Under the pieces are notes generated by a model, which was not told the origin of the DNA, made no database searches, and saw only the letters and a list, made by a program, of their open reading frames with translations. This document shows, piece by piece, positions 21,622 to 33,150 of a stretch of 64,000 nt of DNA. This DNA is from Gonocerus acuteangulatus (taxonomy: Eukaryota > Arthropoda > Insecta > Hemiptera > Coreidae), in assembly GCA_946811695.1 (NCBI GenBank), contig OX328132.1, forward strand, positions 59,450,449-59,514,448, in the 5' to 3' direction. Each line of letters begins with the position of its first letter. Positions within the stretch are counted from its first letter, which is position 1. The translations under genes and the position numbers were made by a program.

Positions 21622-23520
21622 CTTAATTTTTTTTTTTTTTTTTTTTTATTTAATATGTTTATTTAACATCTGTACAATATTTAAGTACATTGGTTAAGTA
21701 TGATCAGTATATACAAGATCTTATTTATGATCTCACATAATGAAATTTAAAAAAAAAAAAAATAAATAAATAAATAAGTAATGATGATAATATATACAAA
21801 AATTAATTAAAAATAAATAGATAAAAAGAAAAGAAATATGAGAAAAAAAATATATATGATTAATAAAGAAAAAAGCGAAACAACAACATAAAAATAAATT
21901 ACTAATGATAAAGAAAAAAAATTATAATAAAAAAAAATTAATAAATAAAGGACTTTGGAAGAAGCCAATCAATATTGACACTTCCTAATTGAGAGATTTT
22001 ATTTGTCCTTTAATTACATAATTGATCACGAGGTCAAGATCTCTTTAGCCTCCTAGGAGGGTTTTTGGGGTGGGATTGAGAGGAGAGGGATTGAGCTCTG
22101 GGATTGGGATGGGAAGATAGTTTAGAGTGAAAAGTTAGGAATCGGGATTTTGCAAGTTCTTGAACGAAAGGGATGTTGAGGTCATTATGGAGGGTTTTAT
22201 TGGAAACGTAGAAAGGAGCATTAACTATTTTGCGTAAGACTTTGGATTGGAATGCCTGTATTCTCTGTATATTTGAAGTTTTGGTTGTTCCCCATAGTTC
22301 AAGCCCGTACGTCCAAATAGGTCTGATGATGGTTTTGTATATAGTGAGTTTGTTATGTGTTGTCAGTTTTGATGAGGGTCCCAATAGTCGTCTTAAGAGT
22401 CCATATCTCCTGTTCAGTTCCTGTCTTTTCAGTCGGGTGTGAGGGTTCCAAGTGAGTCTACTGTCCAGTAATAATCCCAGGTAGCGCACCTCATTGGATA
22501 TAGGGAGTTCGTGGCTGAATATGCAAACAGGAGGACAAGTCCTCTTATTAAGGGTGAATGTTATTTGGCTGCATTTCTCTGGATTCACCTTGATTTTCCA
22601 CCTGTTGCACCAATCCTCGACAGACTCTAGATGTTCCTGCAGGTGGGAGGAAGCAGTTTCAGGATCAGGGGAGGAGGAAAAAGTAGCTGTATCATCAGCA
22701 TAGGTAGTTAAGTGTGTATTTAGATGGGTAGGGATGTCGGAGGAGTACACAAGGTACAGGATAGGACCGAGGATACTTCCTTGCGGTACGCCGAAGATTG
22801 GACGGGAACGAGACAATGTGGAACCAGATCTTACTTGGAAGGAGCGGCTTGATAGGTAGGACTGTAGGATTAGGAAGTATGTGTGGGGAAGTATGCGCTG
22901 TACTTTGTATAATAACCCCTGGTGCCAAACACGATCGAACGCTTGGGCGACGTCGAGAAAGGCACTCGTGAAGTAATTTTTACATTCAAGCGCATAGGAA
23001 ATGGTGTCTACGACGCTAAAACATTGTTGGATGGTTGAGTGCTGAGAGGGAAAACCAAATTGGTGATCAGGCAAGGAATTGGGAGGGATCGTCGACAGAA
23101 TTCTTGTTAGGAGGAGTTTTTCAAATATCTTGGACATAATGGGAAGCAAACTGATAGGACGATAGGAAGCTGGAATTTTATGTGGTTTCTGAGGTTTGGG
23201 TATAAGGATTATGACGGAGCCTTTCCATGGATTGGGGAAATGGGTAGTAAATGTTTTAGGATTGGAGTTGTTATGAGGTCATGACCAGGAGATTTTCGGG
23301 GAAGATGTTTGATAATATATTTAACTTCTGAAGGGTGGAATGCTTTAGGAGGAAGAGATAAAGGAAGAGGGCTGTTAAGGGTATCGAATATTTCTAATTC
23401 GTGGGAAGAGTTTGTTTCAGGGTGAGGTGAAAAGATTGATTCCAGGTGGGAAGCAAATAGTTCGGCCTTATCTTCATCGCTTCTGGCCCAACTTCCGTCA
23501 CTGCGCTGGAGAGGTTGGGG
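21622..23520 (-). mobile_element. Jockey-like LINE, 5' truncated
   Basis: The element lacks ORF1 and the endonuclease, and starts inside the reverse transcriptase ORF at about 23,520. It continues through the RT and C-terminal region to a stop at 22,034, then an AT-rich 3' UTR with an AATAAA-type signal and a tail of about 20 A (T on the plus strand, 21,627-21,648). 5' truncation is usual for target-primed reverse transcription. It abuts a Helitron helicase fragment at its 5' end. Confidence 0.85.
22034..23515 (-). pseudogene. LINE reverse transcriptase (Jockey-like), one frameshift
   Basis: The upstream part (about 23,515-23,270) reads SWARSDEDKAELFASHLESI, the region before the RT fingers. 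A single-base shift near 23,265 moves to the frame of the 371-codon open region ending at 22,034, in which an earlier SYRPISLLP block (upstream of the first Met) is also open. In that region motif A is AFLDVAQAFDRVWH (residues about 63-76), motif B is GVPQGSILGP (120-129), and the catalytic box is YADDT (150-154). Thumb and C-terminal parts follow (RYLGLLLDSRLTW, QPIWTYG-like RPIWTYGLELWG). This is the RNA-dependent DNA polymerase of a non-LTR retrotransposon. The catalytic Asp residues are intact, but the truncation and the shift make it inactive. Confidence 0.9.
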
Positions 23521-23710
23521 AACACACGGGAGTACACGATATTTTTGTTTCATTAGCAGACGCGTAAACAAACAGAGCAGATGGTTTTCCAACACGGAAA
23601 CAGGCAACATACAATTGACCTTGCGAGAAACATGGGTTTTCTAGATTAATACCACAAACACTTAATGACTGCCCCTGGGATTTTTTTATAGTCAAACTGA
23701 GTTCATAGGT
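23498..23710 (-). pseudogene. Helitron helicase C-terminal remnant
   Basis: The minus-strand frame reads LTIKKSQGQSLSVCGINL and then FSQGQLYVACFRVGKPSALF, matching the end of Helitron Pif1-like helicases. Upstream similarity stops within a few codons, and downstream the sequence passes into the Jockey-like LINE at about 23,520. It differs from the fragment at 4044-4255 at many positions, so it comes from another Helitron copy or lineage. Confidence 0.75.
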
Positions 23711-25617
23711 CCAATAGCAACACAGCTGCAGGCACTTTAATCAATTGACAGCAGCTCGATTCAAACTTGCACCATTATTTGTCGAATGTCGCGCTTCATG
23801 GGTCTGTCTTGACCGAATTCTTTCACGTTCATTGCGATTTTACAATTAGATTGATAATTAATTAGATTGATAATTAGTTTCTTTTTTCTTTTTTTTTTTA
23901 TTCTTTGAATTTCGGATTGTTCTGTCTAAATTTGTCCGCCGCCTTATAGGAGGCATATTTAGTAAGTCACAAACACACAACACTTTAGTAATTTTATAGA
24001 AATTTGTGGCTTTTAGATTTAGTAATATTATAGATGCACAGCAAAGAGATGTTTAATTTTCAAGTGACATTTTACTACAGACAATTTACATTTTACCAAA
24101 GACAATTTGTTTTTGAGTAATGTTATATAATAATGTCGTATAAAATTTGACAATTATTGACATTAATATTTATACGATACTAATGTCACTCAATTGTTTT
24201 GCCTTCCCAGAACCCCTCCACTAACACTTAAACTTTATGGTATTATATTAAAGTTCTAATTGACCTTTAAGTATTATTACGAATCTTTTGTATGGGAATA
24301 TAGAAAAGTGGGGTCTTTTTTACTTCGTTAACGCAAATATAAATTAATTTAAATTGCATTATTAACATGTGATTTTATCGTCACCTAGTGATTACTTGTT
24401 CTTATTTATTTAATTGTTTTTGGTTATACACAAATAACCTAATACGTTAACTGTTAAAAATATTATAATTGAGAGCATATGCTTTTATTTAAAAATGAAT
24501 TTGCGTTAAAAAAGTAAAACAGACCCGAAAAGTATTGTTTTTAGACTTTTTCAGGCAATTTTTTAATTTTTTCTCTCCGTAAGAACCATCCTCGTAGTTC
24601 AAGGAATATTATAAAAAAAGAATTAGCGAAGTCGGTTCAGTTGTTCTCGAGATTTGCGCTTACCAACACATTTAGCTTACTTAATTCCCTACAAAAACCT
24701 GTATTAGTGATTTTTTCTGGATATCAATTGAAGAAATAACTACTTAAAACTTCGAAAGAATCGGTTATGTTGCTTTTAACAGTTGTTTGTATCTTCTTTC
24801 CTCACTTTTGTATTGCTTGTTGTTTTTGTAATTTATTTCACCAGTAAAATGAATTTGTCAACAGGATACGTAAAATTGTATGCGCCAATATGACGCAGTC
24901 CCTGGAATAGATATGCCTGTTTGCTCTCTCCTATTTCCACTTTTGATCATATTTTGCACAAAAATAGTTTGTATAAAACAAAGAAGACATCCGTACGAAA
25001 AAAAGCCTAGTACTTCTGCTTTTGCGTTAATTTGCTTCCAGGAAGCATGAGAAGAAGAACGCCAAAATCTATATGCTTAATGTAAGGTTATGTTAAGTTT
25101 CTTTTTATAGCACTTCTGCCTAATTAGTAATTGATATTGATAACCTGAGTCGCAAATAAACATTCATACCATATATATTGTAATACTTTCGTCTGGGTTT
25201 TGGAGTGTCTCCAGGGAGTCGATTTGAGGCGTCATGCGTTCTGTTAACAGCCCATCCGAGGCCAGCTAATGGAAGAGTAGTGTAGCACCTGTTGGCACCG
25301 CTGCAGTTGTATAGCAGAAAATATCTATTTGCTCCCAAAGCGGACTCAACAATGCAGACTGTAATAAAAATACAACGGCACTTTAGCACCCCTCACGTGC
25401 AGCAACCCTTCCCTCTCTCCGAACGTATGTTGTAGATTTATACTACTCCATTGTATTTCCTATTTCCGTTCAGCCTCCCCTCTCCCTCGCTACCATACAA
25501 TTTTAACAACTATCCATTTGAGGGCGCTACGGACGCGACAGTGCAACATGATCTGTTCATGAATCGACAATGATAAATAGCTTTACGTCATCATGCGAGT
25601 TTCTGAAATAGATGAAC
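23711..25617. other. Non-coding; one insect-repeat-like block
   Basis: No gene is recognised. The part at about 24,540-24,690 ('ctccgtaagaaccatcctcg', 'gaagtcggttcagttgttct', 'cgagatttgcgcttaccaac') resembles non-coding blocks that I know from many insect interspersed repeats. The minus-strand frame at 25,120-25,389 has no motif. Confidence 0.3.
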
Positions 25618-25690
25618 TGTTTTTTTTTTTTTTTTATATATCAATTATTGTGCATAAGCTGCTGAGGCCATGAGCACATAGATGAACTGT
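25618..25690. repeat. T-tract with short repeat also seen at 43,648
   Basis: A run of T residues followed by 'tgtgcataagctgctgaggc' resembles 'tgtgtatcggctgttgagac' at 43,670-43,690. It may be the 3' end of another retroposon in minus orientation. Confidence 0.3.
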
Positions 25691-25819
25691 TACGCTAAAA
25701 ATGTTTACAGCCTAATACATTTGAAAACAAACTTGCATAAATTCTTTATTTTCGCAAAGTGGCAATATGTATGGTTTCTAAATAAGTTGAGGGAGATTGA
25801 ATCCACTGCCTCGGCATGG

Positions 25820-26075
25820 AAAACCTCACCTCACCACTAGGCGAGATGAGGTGGTTCTGTCTAGGATGAGAATTTGATACACTAATTTGACTCATGCATA
25901 TTTATTTAAAAAGGAATTAAGACCTGAATGCACTGTTTGGGGCGAACACCTTACTATTAAACGCATTTTCACAGAATGCAGAATGCCTACGAAGACGCTC
26001 GGAACCAAATTGACATTCATGGTCCTCTCTGTGATATACTTGGGGACAACCATGAATCAAGCCAGAAAGCGTTAA
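25820..26075 (+). pseudogene. LINE C-terminal zinc-knuckle fragment (I/Jockey-like)
   Basis: The frame gives RRDEVVLSRMRI, a stop, then LTHAYLFKK and ECTVWGEHLTIKRIFTEC. It aligns with the C-terminal C-x2-C-x7-H-x4-C segment of the LINE fragments at 57,197-57,460 and 58,740-59,385. Here the second Cys (now Trp) and the His (now Arg) are lost, and a stop interrupts it. It is an old relic. Confidence 0.7.
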
Positions 26076-26539
26076 GTTTTTTGAGAGCCACTGAGATATT
26101 TAATAAAATATAATAAGGCTATTTGCGAAAAAAATAAAACGTCAGATATTAAAATATAAAACATTTCAATTAACTTTAATTTTTAATTACTCTGATGTTT
26201 AGTTTTAATATTCTAAAGTAAAATTTATTTACAACAACTTAATGTAGTTTTTTATTTTTTTTATCTATAACATTAACATTCATTTCAGTAAATTTCAATA
26301 GGTAAAAATGACCCGTGTGGTTGAATTGCCTTAAAAAAAAAAAACTTACATAAATAAAAAGTTTTTTTTTTCAAGACGTTGTATAGAATCAAAACGTTTC
26401 ATGATATTTTTCGTTTTGTTGAGAACATTTCATGTAAAAAAAAAACCCTATAACAACGAAAAATGTCTTCTACATCTACCCTGGTCTAGAAAGAGGTCCG
26501 GAGGACCTTAAAACCCACCATTTTACACTAAAATATTTA

Positions 26540-26620
26540 AAATTTTCCCTACACCCCAAATGCCTAGGTGCTCCCAGCGCCCCCTCCCCCCGAAATTATT
26601 TTCTATGTACGCTAGAGTGA
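26540..26620. mobile_element. Possible relic of the CATGGGCGTATATA MITE
   Basis: The order 'gccccctccccccgaaatta' then 'ttttctatgtacgc' follows the right end of the MITE at 51,967-52,249. The last bases are changed and no target duplication is visible. Confidence 0.45.
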
Positions 26621-26995
26621 AGAATATTTATTTAAGTAAAAAATATTTTGTGGCAAATTGGTATTTAGCTCAAGAACTGATGCATATGGTCCTGGAAACA
26701 TTTAACAAAACAGATCAACTACCTATTTATTTCGCAAAGGATTATAAATTACAAGCATATAATTGACAGCTGTAAAAATCAAGGTTGCATGGCCTTTTGT
26801 ATTCATACCGGTCTGGCAGACTCATTCGCTAACTGAGGGTGACAGTGTTGTAAAAAGCTTGTAAAATACAGAAACATCAGTAGGGAGGCATATATCTTTC
26901 TTATACTTAACAACTACAACCCTGTTGGCTGAACACCTACAACCCTGAGAGCTAAACTTGATAGCTGATCACCTTCAAATCCGATACCTGAACAC

Positions 26996-27420
26996 CAGGG
27001 CCTCCGAGAGGAATTACGGGCCCCTGTCCAAATAACTCAAGGGCCCCTTAACCCCCCCCCCCCTCCTCCATTAACATTAACAAAAACTATTTAAAACTGA
27101 TATTTCTCTGAAAACAAAATTAAGTACATTTGTGATTGAACGGAGTGGAAAATTTACCTATTGTCTAAGCTACATTGGCACTTCCTGGGGCTACAAATTT
27201 TTGGACTGAGAATATTTAAAAGCTAGTTTATATATTAGAAATAGAGAATTTAGAAAGTTATCCATTGGTTGTTCTCAATAATAATTATGTGAACTATACT
27301 TAGGTATATAATTTTGTTATTTAAAATTATAATGCGAGTAAAAAAATGACGCCGGGGCCCCCAAACCACAGGCCCCTGACCAATTGTCCACCGTGCCCCC
27401 CCCCACCAGCGTGGGCCCTG
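26996..27420. mobile_element. 425 bp hAT-type MITE with 8 bp target duplication
   Basis: The ends are CAGGGCC and its inverse GGCCCTG, the usual CAGGG start of hAT termini, with related subterminal 'gggcccctg' / 'caggcccctg' motifs. CTGAACAC flanks both sides (26,988-26,995 and 27,421-27,428). There is no coding sequence; the open frame on the minus strand crossing the right end is incidental. Its ends differ from the CATGGGCG family. Confidence 0.85.
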
Positions 27421-27428
27421 CTGAACAC

Positions 27429-29227
27429 CTACTAACGGCCACCGTTTGTTCCCGAAAACACGACATTCCGATCGAAATGTGCCAGTAACTTGGCGATTAA
27501 TGAAAAACGCTTTCTTTCGTGCCTCAAAATAGAAGAGAAAGTTGAATACTTTCTGTTCGAGCGGAAATTTCACCCAATGTATAATGAACGGCTCATTGTC
27601 GGTCGCGGAACAGGGAAAAATTGTCAAGACCGAACTGAATTGAGTGGAAAGTGTTATATCAGAAAGTTGGAAATAGGTTGATAAGAACCATTCAAAGACG
27701 GCCCAGTACAAAAAGGGGTGAAAAAAGTTTAAAATCCGTGAAGCTGGGGTTTTCGTCTCGGATGTTATCTCGGAGAGCGTGTCACGCTATGGTTAAACTC
27801 GCTCTGAATAGACTCGGTGAAAACCTGACGAGATTGCGTGCTCATTCGTAACGGTCCTAACCTTTTTTATTCTCAATGAAAAAGAAAATATTTTTGGAAA
27901 ACTACAGAAACTATATAAGCCTAGTCACGATCGATGGCAATAAAATGAAATAAAAAAGCAATTTTATTGTATAAGAACTTGTCCTGTGAAGAGCTCTCTC
28001 TGACCTGGTGGCCTTTAACGATGACAATTCATGCTAGATAGGATAGTACACACTTCCAATTACCAGACAATTTGTGAAACACCAAAAATATATAAAATAT
28101 ATAATTACAATAGTTATTTCCTCGCAAAATATTATTATCATTGGAGCGAAATTCTTATTGGTGGTCTATTTTAGATTCAACCATCTTTGAATAATTTCAG
28201 AAAACTTTGAGACAATGAAATACCCCGGCAGATCTCCAATATCTCTGATGTCCAATCTCCCTGATGAAGCCCACTTATTAAACTCCAACAATGTTTTCTC
28301 CGACTGATTGTGAGAAGTTTATATCGAAATGTACGCCTGAACCTTTTTTACAGGTCATTTCCTTCCACATATCATGATTTCCTAACAGTTTTCGAGATAT
28401 TTAACAAAATACAAATATTCTCATGTCTCATAATTTCATAATTTTGTTTTAATATTTTCATGTTTTCTCCCTCAAACGTAACCTAAACACGCAGACAATA
28501 TTTCAAGTCTTCCGTCGTCTTTAAGCAGTCAAAATGCGTTTGTTTTGTTTTTTGTAAAGATTTTTCCAACCTATTATATACCTACAAAAACTATACTTGA
28601 AAGCCTATAAGGCAAACCCGTTACGATTGAAGTGATTAACTTTGTTACCTGAGTATCAATATCGTAACAGTTATCAGGTACCTGTTCCTGGATAACAGAT
28701 ACCGGGGAGAGAGGTAACAATCACTCAATTAATACAAGGTTGTAAAAATAAATTCTTCTACTTGCAGAAAAATAAATATATACAGTATAACATGCCAGGC
28801 AAAAATAATAAACGAGCATTTTCAGAATAAAATAATAATAAATAACATGCTTTATTTGCTTATAACAAAATAGGTCGAGTGCACTCATTAAATATTGCTT
28901 ACTAACTAATGGCCATCGATCTAAGTTGCTTGGGCATGCCCTCAGAGGATTTTATTACACTTAACTTCGCCACAAAAAAACTACAAAACGTGCGATTCCT
29001 AGAACTCGAGAAGCAAGGTCTACCGGCTTTTTCCAAAGCACAACGAAGCCTTACTTCTCAGTCTCGTACAAAGAGGTACGGGCAGTAGAGGCGATTATTT
29101 GCTGATGAAGGTAGCTCCCGCTACAACTTCTTTTAGATACCGAACATGATTCTTTTTATGCTAAATATTTTTGTGCTAAATTTCATCATAATTGTGTTAG
29201 AATGCAAACAGACAAATATATGAAGGC
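27429..29227. other. No recognisable feature
   Basis: I checked both strands for transposon motifs, tRNA boxes and repeats and found nothing convincing. Short frames at 27,490-27,851 have no known motif. Confidence 0.35.
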
Positions 29228-29385
29228 AAAGGTGGCTAACCCACAATTAGAACAAACTGTGAAAATCGGAGTGTTAAGAAAAATCTGAAAAAAATAGTAT
29301 TGTTGGCAGAAATAATTGTTTTCAGATTCTTCTTAATTTTAACTCAACTTTTCTCAATTAGTTCTAATTGTGGGTTAGTCACTTT
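29228..29385. repeat. Inverted repeat, ~22 bp arms
   Basis: GGCTAACCCACAATTAGAAC at 29,231 is matched by the inverse around 29,360-29,382 ('agttctaattgtgggttag'). Inner parts also pair loosely. It could be a small MITE; the right side lies next to a (TA)n tract. Confidence 0.65.
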
Positions 29386-29398
29386 TGGTACTGAGCCC

Positions 29399-29400
<2 letters not shown>

Positions 29401-29465
<65 letters not shown>
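29401..29465. repeat. (TA)n microsatellite
   Basis: About 32 uninterrupted TA dinucleotides. Confidence 0.97.
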
Positions 29466-29468
<3 letters not shown>

Positions 29469-29539
29469 TCACCAGGCCTCTTCGACATCCATTCAGAAAT
29501 CACGTAAAGATCATCGTCATATATATTATTTCTCAAGTT

Positions 29540-30225
29540 TTTTTTTTTTTCGGCACGCCATAATTTCCTTAATACTTCATCAATTTTTATAAATTTGACA
29601 TAATTTTAAAGCTTTTCTTAACCACCACACCGGAAAAGTACACAAATTACTCACATTTTAGTTGTTTTTCGAAAAATTAAAATTGAAAAAGAAACGATTT
29701 TTCGAACACCTGCCCTCGACCTATCGATCTTAACCGCTACACCGGAAAAATAAACGAATTAATCACATTTCAGCTGTTTTTCGAAAAATTACAATTGAAT
29801 AAAATGCCTTTCGATCATGTACCTAGAATGTTGAGATAAATCGAAATGAAACCGATTTCATGTATCTATTATCTCATTCCGCATTAAATTTCGACTTAAA
29901 ATATTGATTTAAGGTATTCGATCTGCTGATTTATTTACAAGATGAATCAAATTAATCAAAACATCAATTAAGTTACTTGAATTAAGTGGGATTTGAGGCG
30001 GATACAGTGCGAAGCGTCGACTGGTATATAAATTATTTCTCAATGTTTTTTCTTTTTTTTTTTTTTGGTACGCCATGATTTCTTTAATACTTTGTCAATT
30101 TTCATAAATGAGGCATTATTTTAAGGCTTTTATAACCGCTACGCCGGAAAAATATACAAATTACTCACATCTCACTTGTTTTTTTGAAAAATTACAATAT
30201 AAAAAATACGGTTTTTTTGAAACCC
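29540..30225. repeat. Diverged segmental repeat (2-3 units)
   Basis: The stretch at 29,548-29,700 (T-tract, 'cggcacgccataatttcctt', 'accggaaaagtacacaaatt') recurs at 30,050-30,220 with about 20% differences. A partial unit lies at about 29,740-29,815. The T-tract start suggests minus-strand retroposon copies, but I cannot name the family. Confidence 0.6.
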
Positions 30226-30312
30226 TATTAAAAGTGTATTGTTGTTTTTGATACGGCATCCTTCAGCAATCGTTTTTTAAAAACCCACACTAATAATGGC
30301 ATCTCAACGCTA

Positions 30313-30400
30313 CAAAAGTCCGACTCGCAGGAACTGCTTTATCCTAGCGTGTTTCCTAGTGACATTTGGAATGCTTAGAATAGAAATAAACAATTTTATT
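30313..30400 (-). mobile_element. Helentron-like element, 3' terminal fragment
   Basis: It begins 'aaaagtccgactcgcaggaa' and shares 'cttagaatagaa' with the fragment at 20,971-21,090. The 'gcgcggttcc' part is changed to 'gcgtgtttcc'. Confidence 0.7.
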
Positions 30401-30589
30401 TTTATTGAGAGGAGATCGTTGACCGTAGATGATGCAAGGTAGGGATTGTCGGGGTTCGGTCACTGCTATTTAATTGTTCTTCTATATATTATTCACATTG
30501 TTCTTCTATATATTATGTTCTAGTATTTTATGTTTTGTCTTTTTCCATAAATATATGTATGTATATATGTATGGGTATTTGTGTATGTA

Positions 30590-30650
<61 letters not shown>
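30590..30650. repeat. (TA)n microsatellite inside a Penelope-like element
   Basis: About 29 TA units occupy the spacer between the inverted ends of the element at 30,435-30,798. Confidence 0.97.
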
Positions 30651-30652
<2 letters not shown>

Positions 30653-30684
30653 CAGTATTACATCCGTCCTACTTGTTTTTTACA

Positions 30685-30723
30685 GCCCTGATGAAGGCTT
30701 GAAGTTCAAGCCGAAACGTCGGC
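30685..30723 (+). ncRNA. Hammerhead ribozyme core (Penelope-associated)
   Basis: The order is GCC (half of stem I), CTGATGA, stem II GGCTTGA-AGT-TCAAGCC (7 bp), GAAA, C-GTC, and GGC (other half of stem I). This satisfies the hammerhead consensus CUGANGA...GAAA...UH, with predicted cleavage after GTC at 30,720. Stem III is almost absent. The palindromic ACGT there could form it between two molecules, as in known dimeric hammerheads with minimal stem III. Hammerheads of this kind are reported in Penelope-like elements. Activity is inferred, not shown. Confidence 0.75.
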
Positions 30724-30798
30724 ACAATAAAACCATTTTTATGATAAAATGTAGTTTTATTAAATAGCAGTGACCGAACCCCGGGAATCCCTACCTTG

Positions 30799-31048
30799 AA
30801 TTTTATTTTTATATTTTGTCAGAAATGTCAACACCTACTCAAACGACATCTCGAATTAAAGGGCTATATTAGACGTCACAACGAACAGGAAACTGACGGT
30901 AAATAGAAGCGGAAATTACTCAATATGCCTTCTCCCTCATTCTTAAGGAAGGATCTATAAGGCAATTCAAAATTTCATTTGAATCAACGTGTTTAACTGA
31001 AATATTATTTTATTATGAAATGTAATTTTAAAAAACTGAGGAAAAGTT

Positions 31049-31093
<45 letters not shown>

Positions 31094-31989
31094 GCAAATG
31101 TGAATCTATAAGGACTGACTCCAACACTTTCGATCTCATTAAACGTCCACATTCAATTATATATAAATTATTGATACATATTGTATGAAAATATTTACCA
31201 TGGACCACCATGGTGAATAAACATTAAAAGCCCGTCTCGCAAGCACTGTGCAATCCAAGCAAAATCAACATCAAGACAACTGTTAGAAGAAGTATAAAAC
31301 GTCAGATTCGAGTGTAATTTTTAAAGCTTGATTGAGAAACTGTTAATATACCTTGGAAGAGAAAGGGCGAATCTGAAAAATCGATTTTTTTTTTAATTTT
31401 ATTTTCTGAGTTTGAAAGATGTAGGTAACATGACAATTCACCTTGGTTCGCCTTTATTTCTCTCACAGTTTCAAGTTAAAGTGAATTGCATTACAATTTC
31501 AATGTCCGATTTCAAGGGCAAATCCCTGGTTTGAAACTCCACTCCTAGCATTTTGTTACCCATAATTCACTCACCATAAATTAAAACATTGAATTTCAAT
31601 TGCATACTTTACAAACAGGTAAATGAATCAGCATTCGATAGAGTAAACATTCGTCTTTGATATCCTGAAGCACTTTCAGAACTTTGATTTCCCAACATCC
31701 GGATTTCGTGAGTCGCTTTTTCTCTTCCCAGGTCCTGATATTGTTTTGATATTTCGTCAAAAATTCATTTTACAATGACATTTCAAACAAATACGGGATT
31801 TTAGGCGCCATAATACTCAGGTAACTAACAGTGCCCAACTCTTATGGGAAATTATTCACTCATTCTCATCATTTTTAAGGAATTTTATTACAAACACGTT
31901 TCGCATTCATTTAGCTTATTTTACTGAAATATTCATTTCTTTGTCAAATAGAACTAAAAAAACATGAAAATTAAAAACTGAGGTAGACA

Positions 31990-32045
<56 letters not shown>

Positions 32046-32289
32046 CAATGGAATGATAACAAACAATTTCGACTTTCAAGCTTTGAAAATGGATTCATTC
32101 GATTCCCACATCACATAACAAACATGGAGTGTTCCTGGTCTATAAATACAAAACGCTATTCGCTACGATTATTTGATGTTATTATTCATCTAAATAACAG
32201 AATTATTTGTTGTTGTTTGTTGGTTAACGAACTGGGCTTTTGTTTCAGAGTAACTGTTTTTGTACCAAATCTCATAAAATTGGGCCATG
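30799..32289. other. Non-coding with two (TA)n tracts
   Basis: TA tracts lie at about 31,054-31,086 and 31,990-32,042. The rest contains no gene that I recognise. A part near 32,225-32,290 ('ggttaacgaactgggctttt', 'tttgtaccaaatctcataaa') resembles, in reverse, the core of the Helentron-like family. Confidence 0.4.
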
Positions 32290-32425
32290 GAGGCTTCTAG
32301 GGCGCGAACATGCTTATGAGGTTGAACTTGTAACGCAATCCGGAAGTGCCGACGAGAAACTTTCACGTTTCAGGACCGATAGATCACGAAAATAACGGTG
32401 GCTCAAATTTATATATATATATATA
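32290..32425 (+). mobile_element. Helentron-like element, 5' terminal fragment
   Basis: It shares 'gcttatgaggttga', 'caatccggaagtgccgac', 'gaaactttcacgtttcag' and 'ataacggtggctcaaattt' with the copy at 57,600. It ends in a short TA tract. The first bases are diverged ('ctagggcgcgaac'). Confidence 0.7.
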
Positions 32426-32559
32426 ACGAATAATGTAATACAGTAAAATGGTCTTGACGTATTTTTCTTTGTTAAAATTTTCACTTAAAACTAATACATT
32501 TTTATATTTTTATACGAGATATTAGGCAGATCTCACTGTAAATGTTCATTTACTTGCTA

Positions 32560-33150
32560 TCATAAAATGTTCAACAACTGTCTGCAGAAAATAGTAATGG
32601 TAAACTCATTTTTCGTAAAATAATCGCATCGCTTCTTTTATTAGGTTGTGCACATATACGGCCGAGTACGGCGATGAAATTTACATGAAAGCAACTTCAA
32701 AACATGTACTTTTAGGTAAAACTATGTGGAGAGAATAGCTAATTTACCGTTTTTTCCCGCGCCAAATAAACTACGGATAATTGAGTTCCAGTACAGATAT
32801 CTTCACACCCTAAATGCACCAAGTTCATGGTACATTTCGGCAAAAAAGAAAATTCGTTTAAAAGCTTCATATACTCATGAGACTTCCTGGGTAATAGCAA
32901 TTTTTCAGGAATAAAATAAGCGGTATAAAATATTGTTTTACTTTTCACTAAAAACTGTGAGATTTTTACTCATTGAGAAAAGGGTCAACAAAATATTTTT
33001 TTTTTGTGACCATAACTATTAATAAAATGGAAAAGCAATATTACAGGAGTATTCTGCAACTAATTAGGTATGAAAAAATGTTAGTTCAAACGCGACACCT
33101 TCGGTTTGGGAGGTTTTTTCCTTCTCGGCAATACTGTGCGACGTGCTCCT
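32560..33150. repeat. Dispersed repeat family F, copy 2
   Basis: It aligns with 20-1190 without that copy's internal insertion, including 'gagaaa' and 'ggtcaac' near 32,975 and the 'ccttctcggca-tactgtgcg' block at 33,120-33,140. No gene is evident; the open frames of 62-73 codons across it are not conserved between the copies. Confidence 0.65.

Larger units (their letters stand above)
30435..30798 (+). mobile_element. Non-autonomous Penelope-like element with inverted ends
   Basis: The 3' part has a hammerhead-like core, then 'gtagttttattaaatagcag' and 'tgaccgaacccc'. This is the same order as the 3' end of the coding Penelope-like element at 48-50 kb ('ttttattgaataagaacact' then 'gaaaccccgac'). 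About 38 bases at the left end are the inverse of the right end ('aaggtagggatt-tcggggtt'). A (TA)n tract of about 29 units fills the middle. No coding sequence is left, so this is likely an internally deleted or inverted-dimer derivative. Confidence 0.75.

Noticed and set aside
22230..22703. Plus-strand frames of 69-70 codons
   Set aside because: Antisense shadows of the LINE reverse transcriptase.
25120..25389. 89-codon minus-strand frame
   Set aside because: No recognised domain and no transposon similarity; left unassigned.
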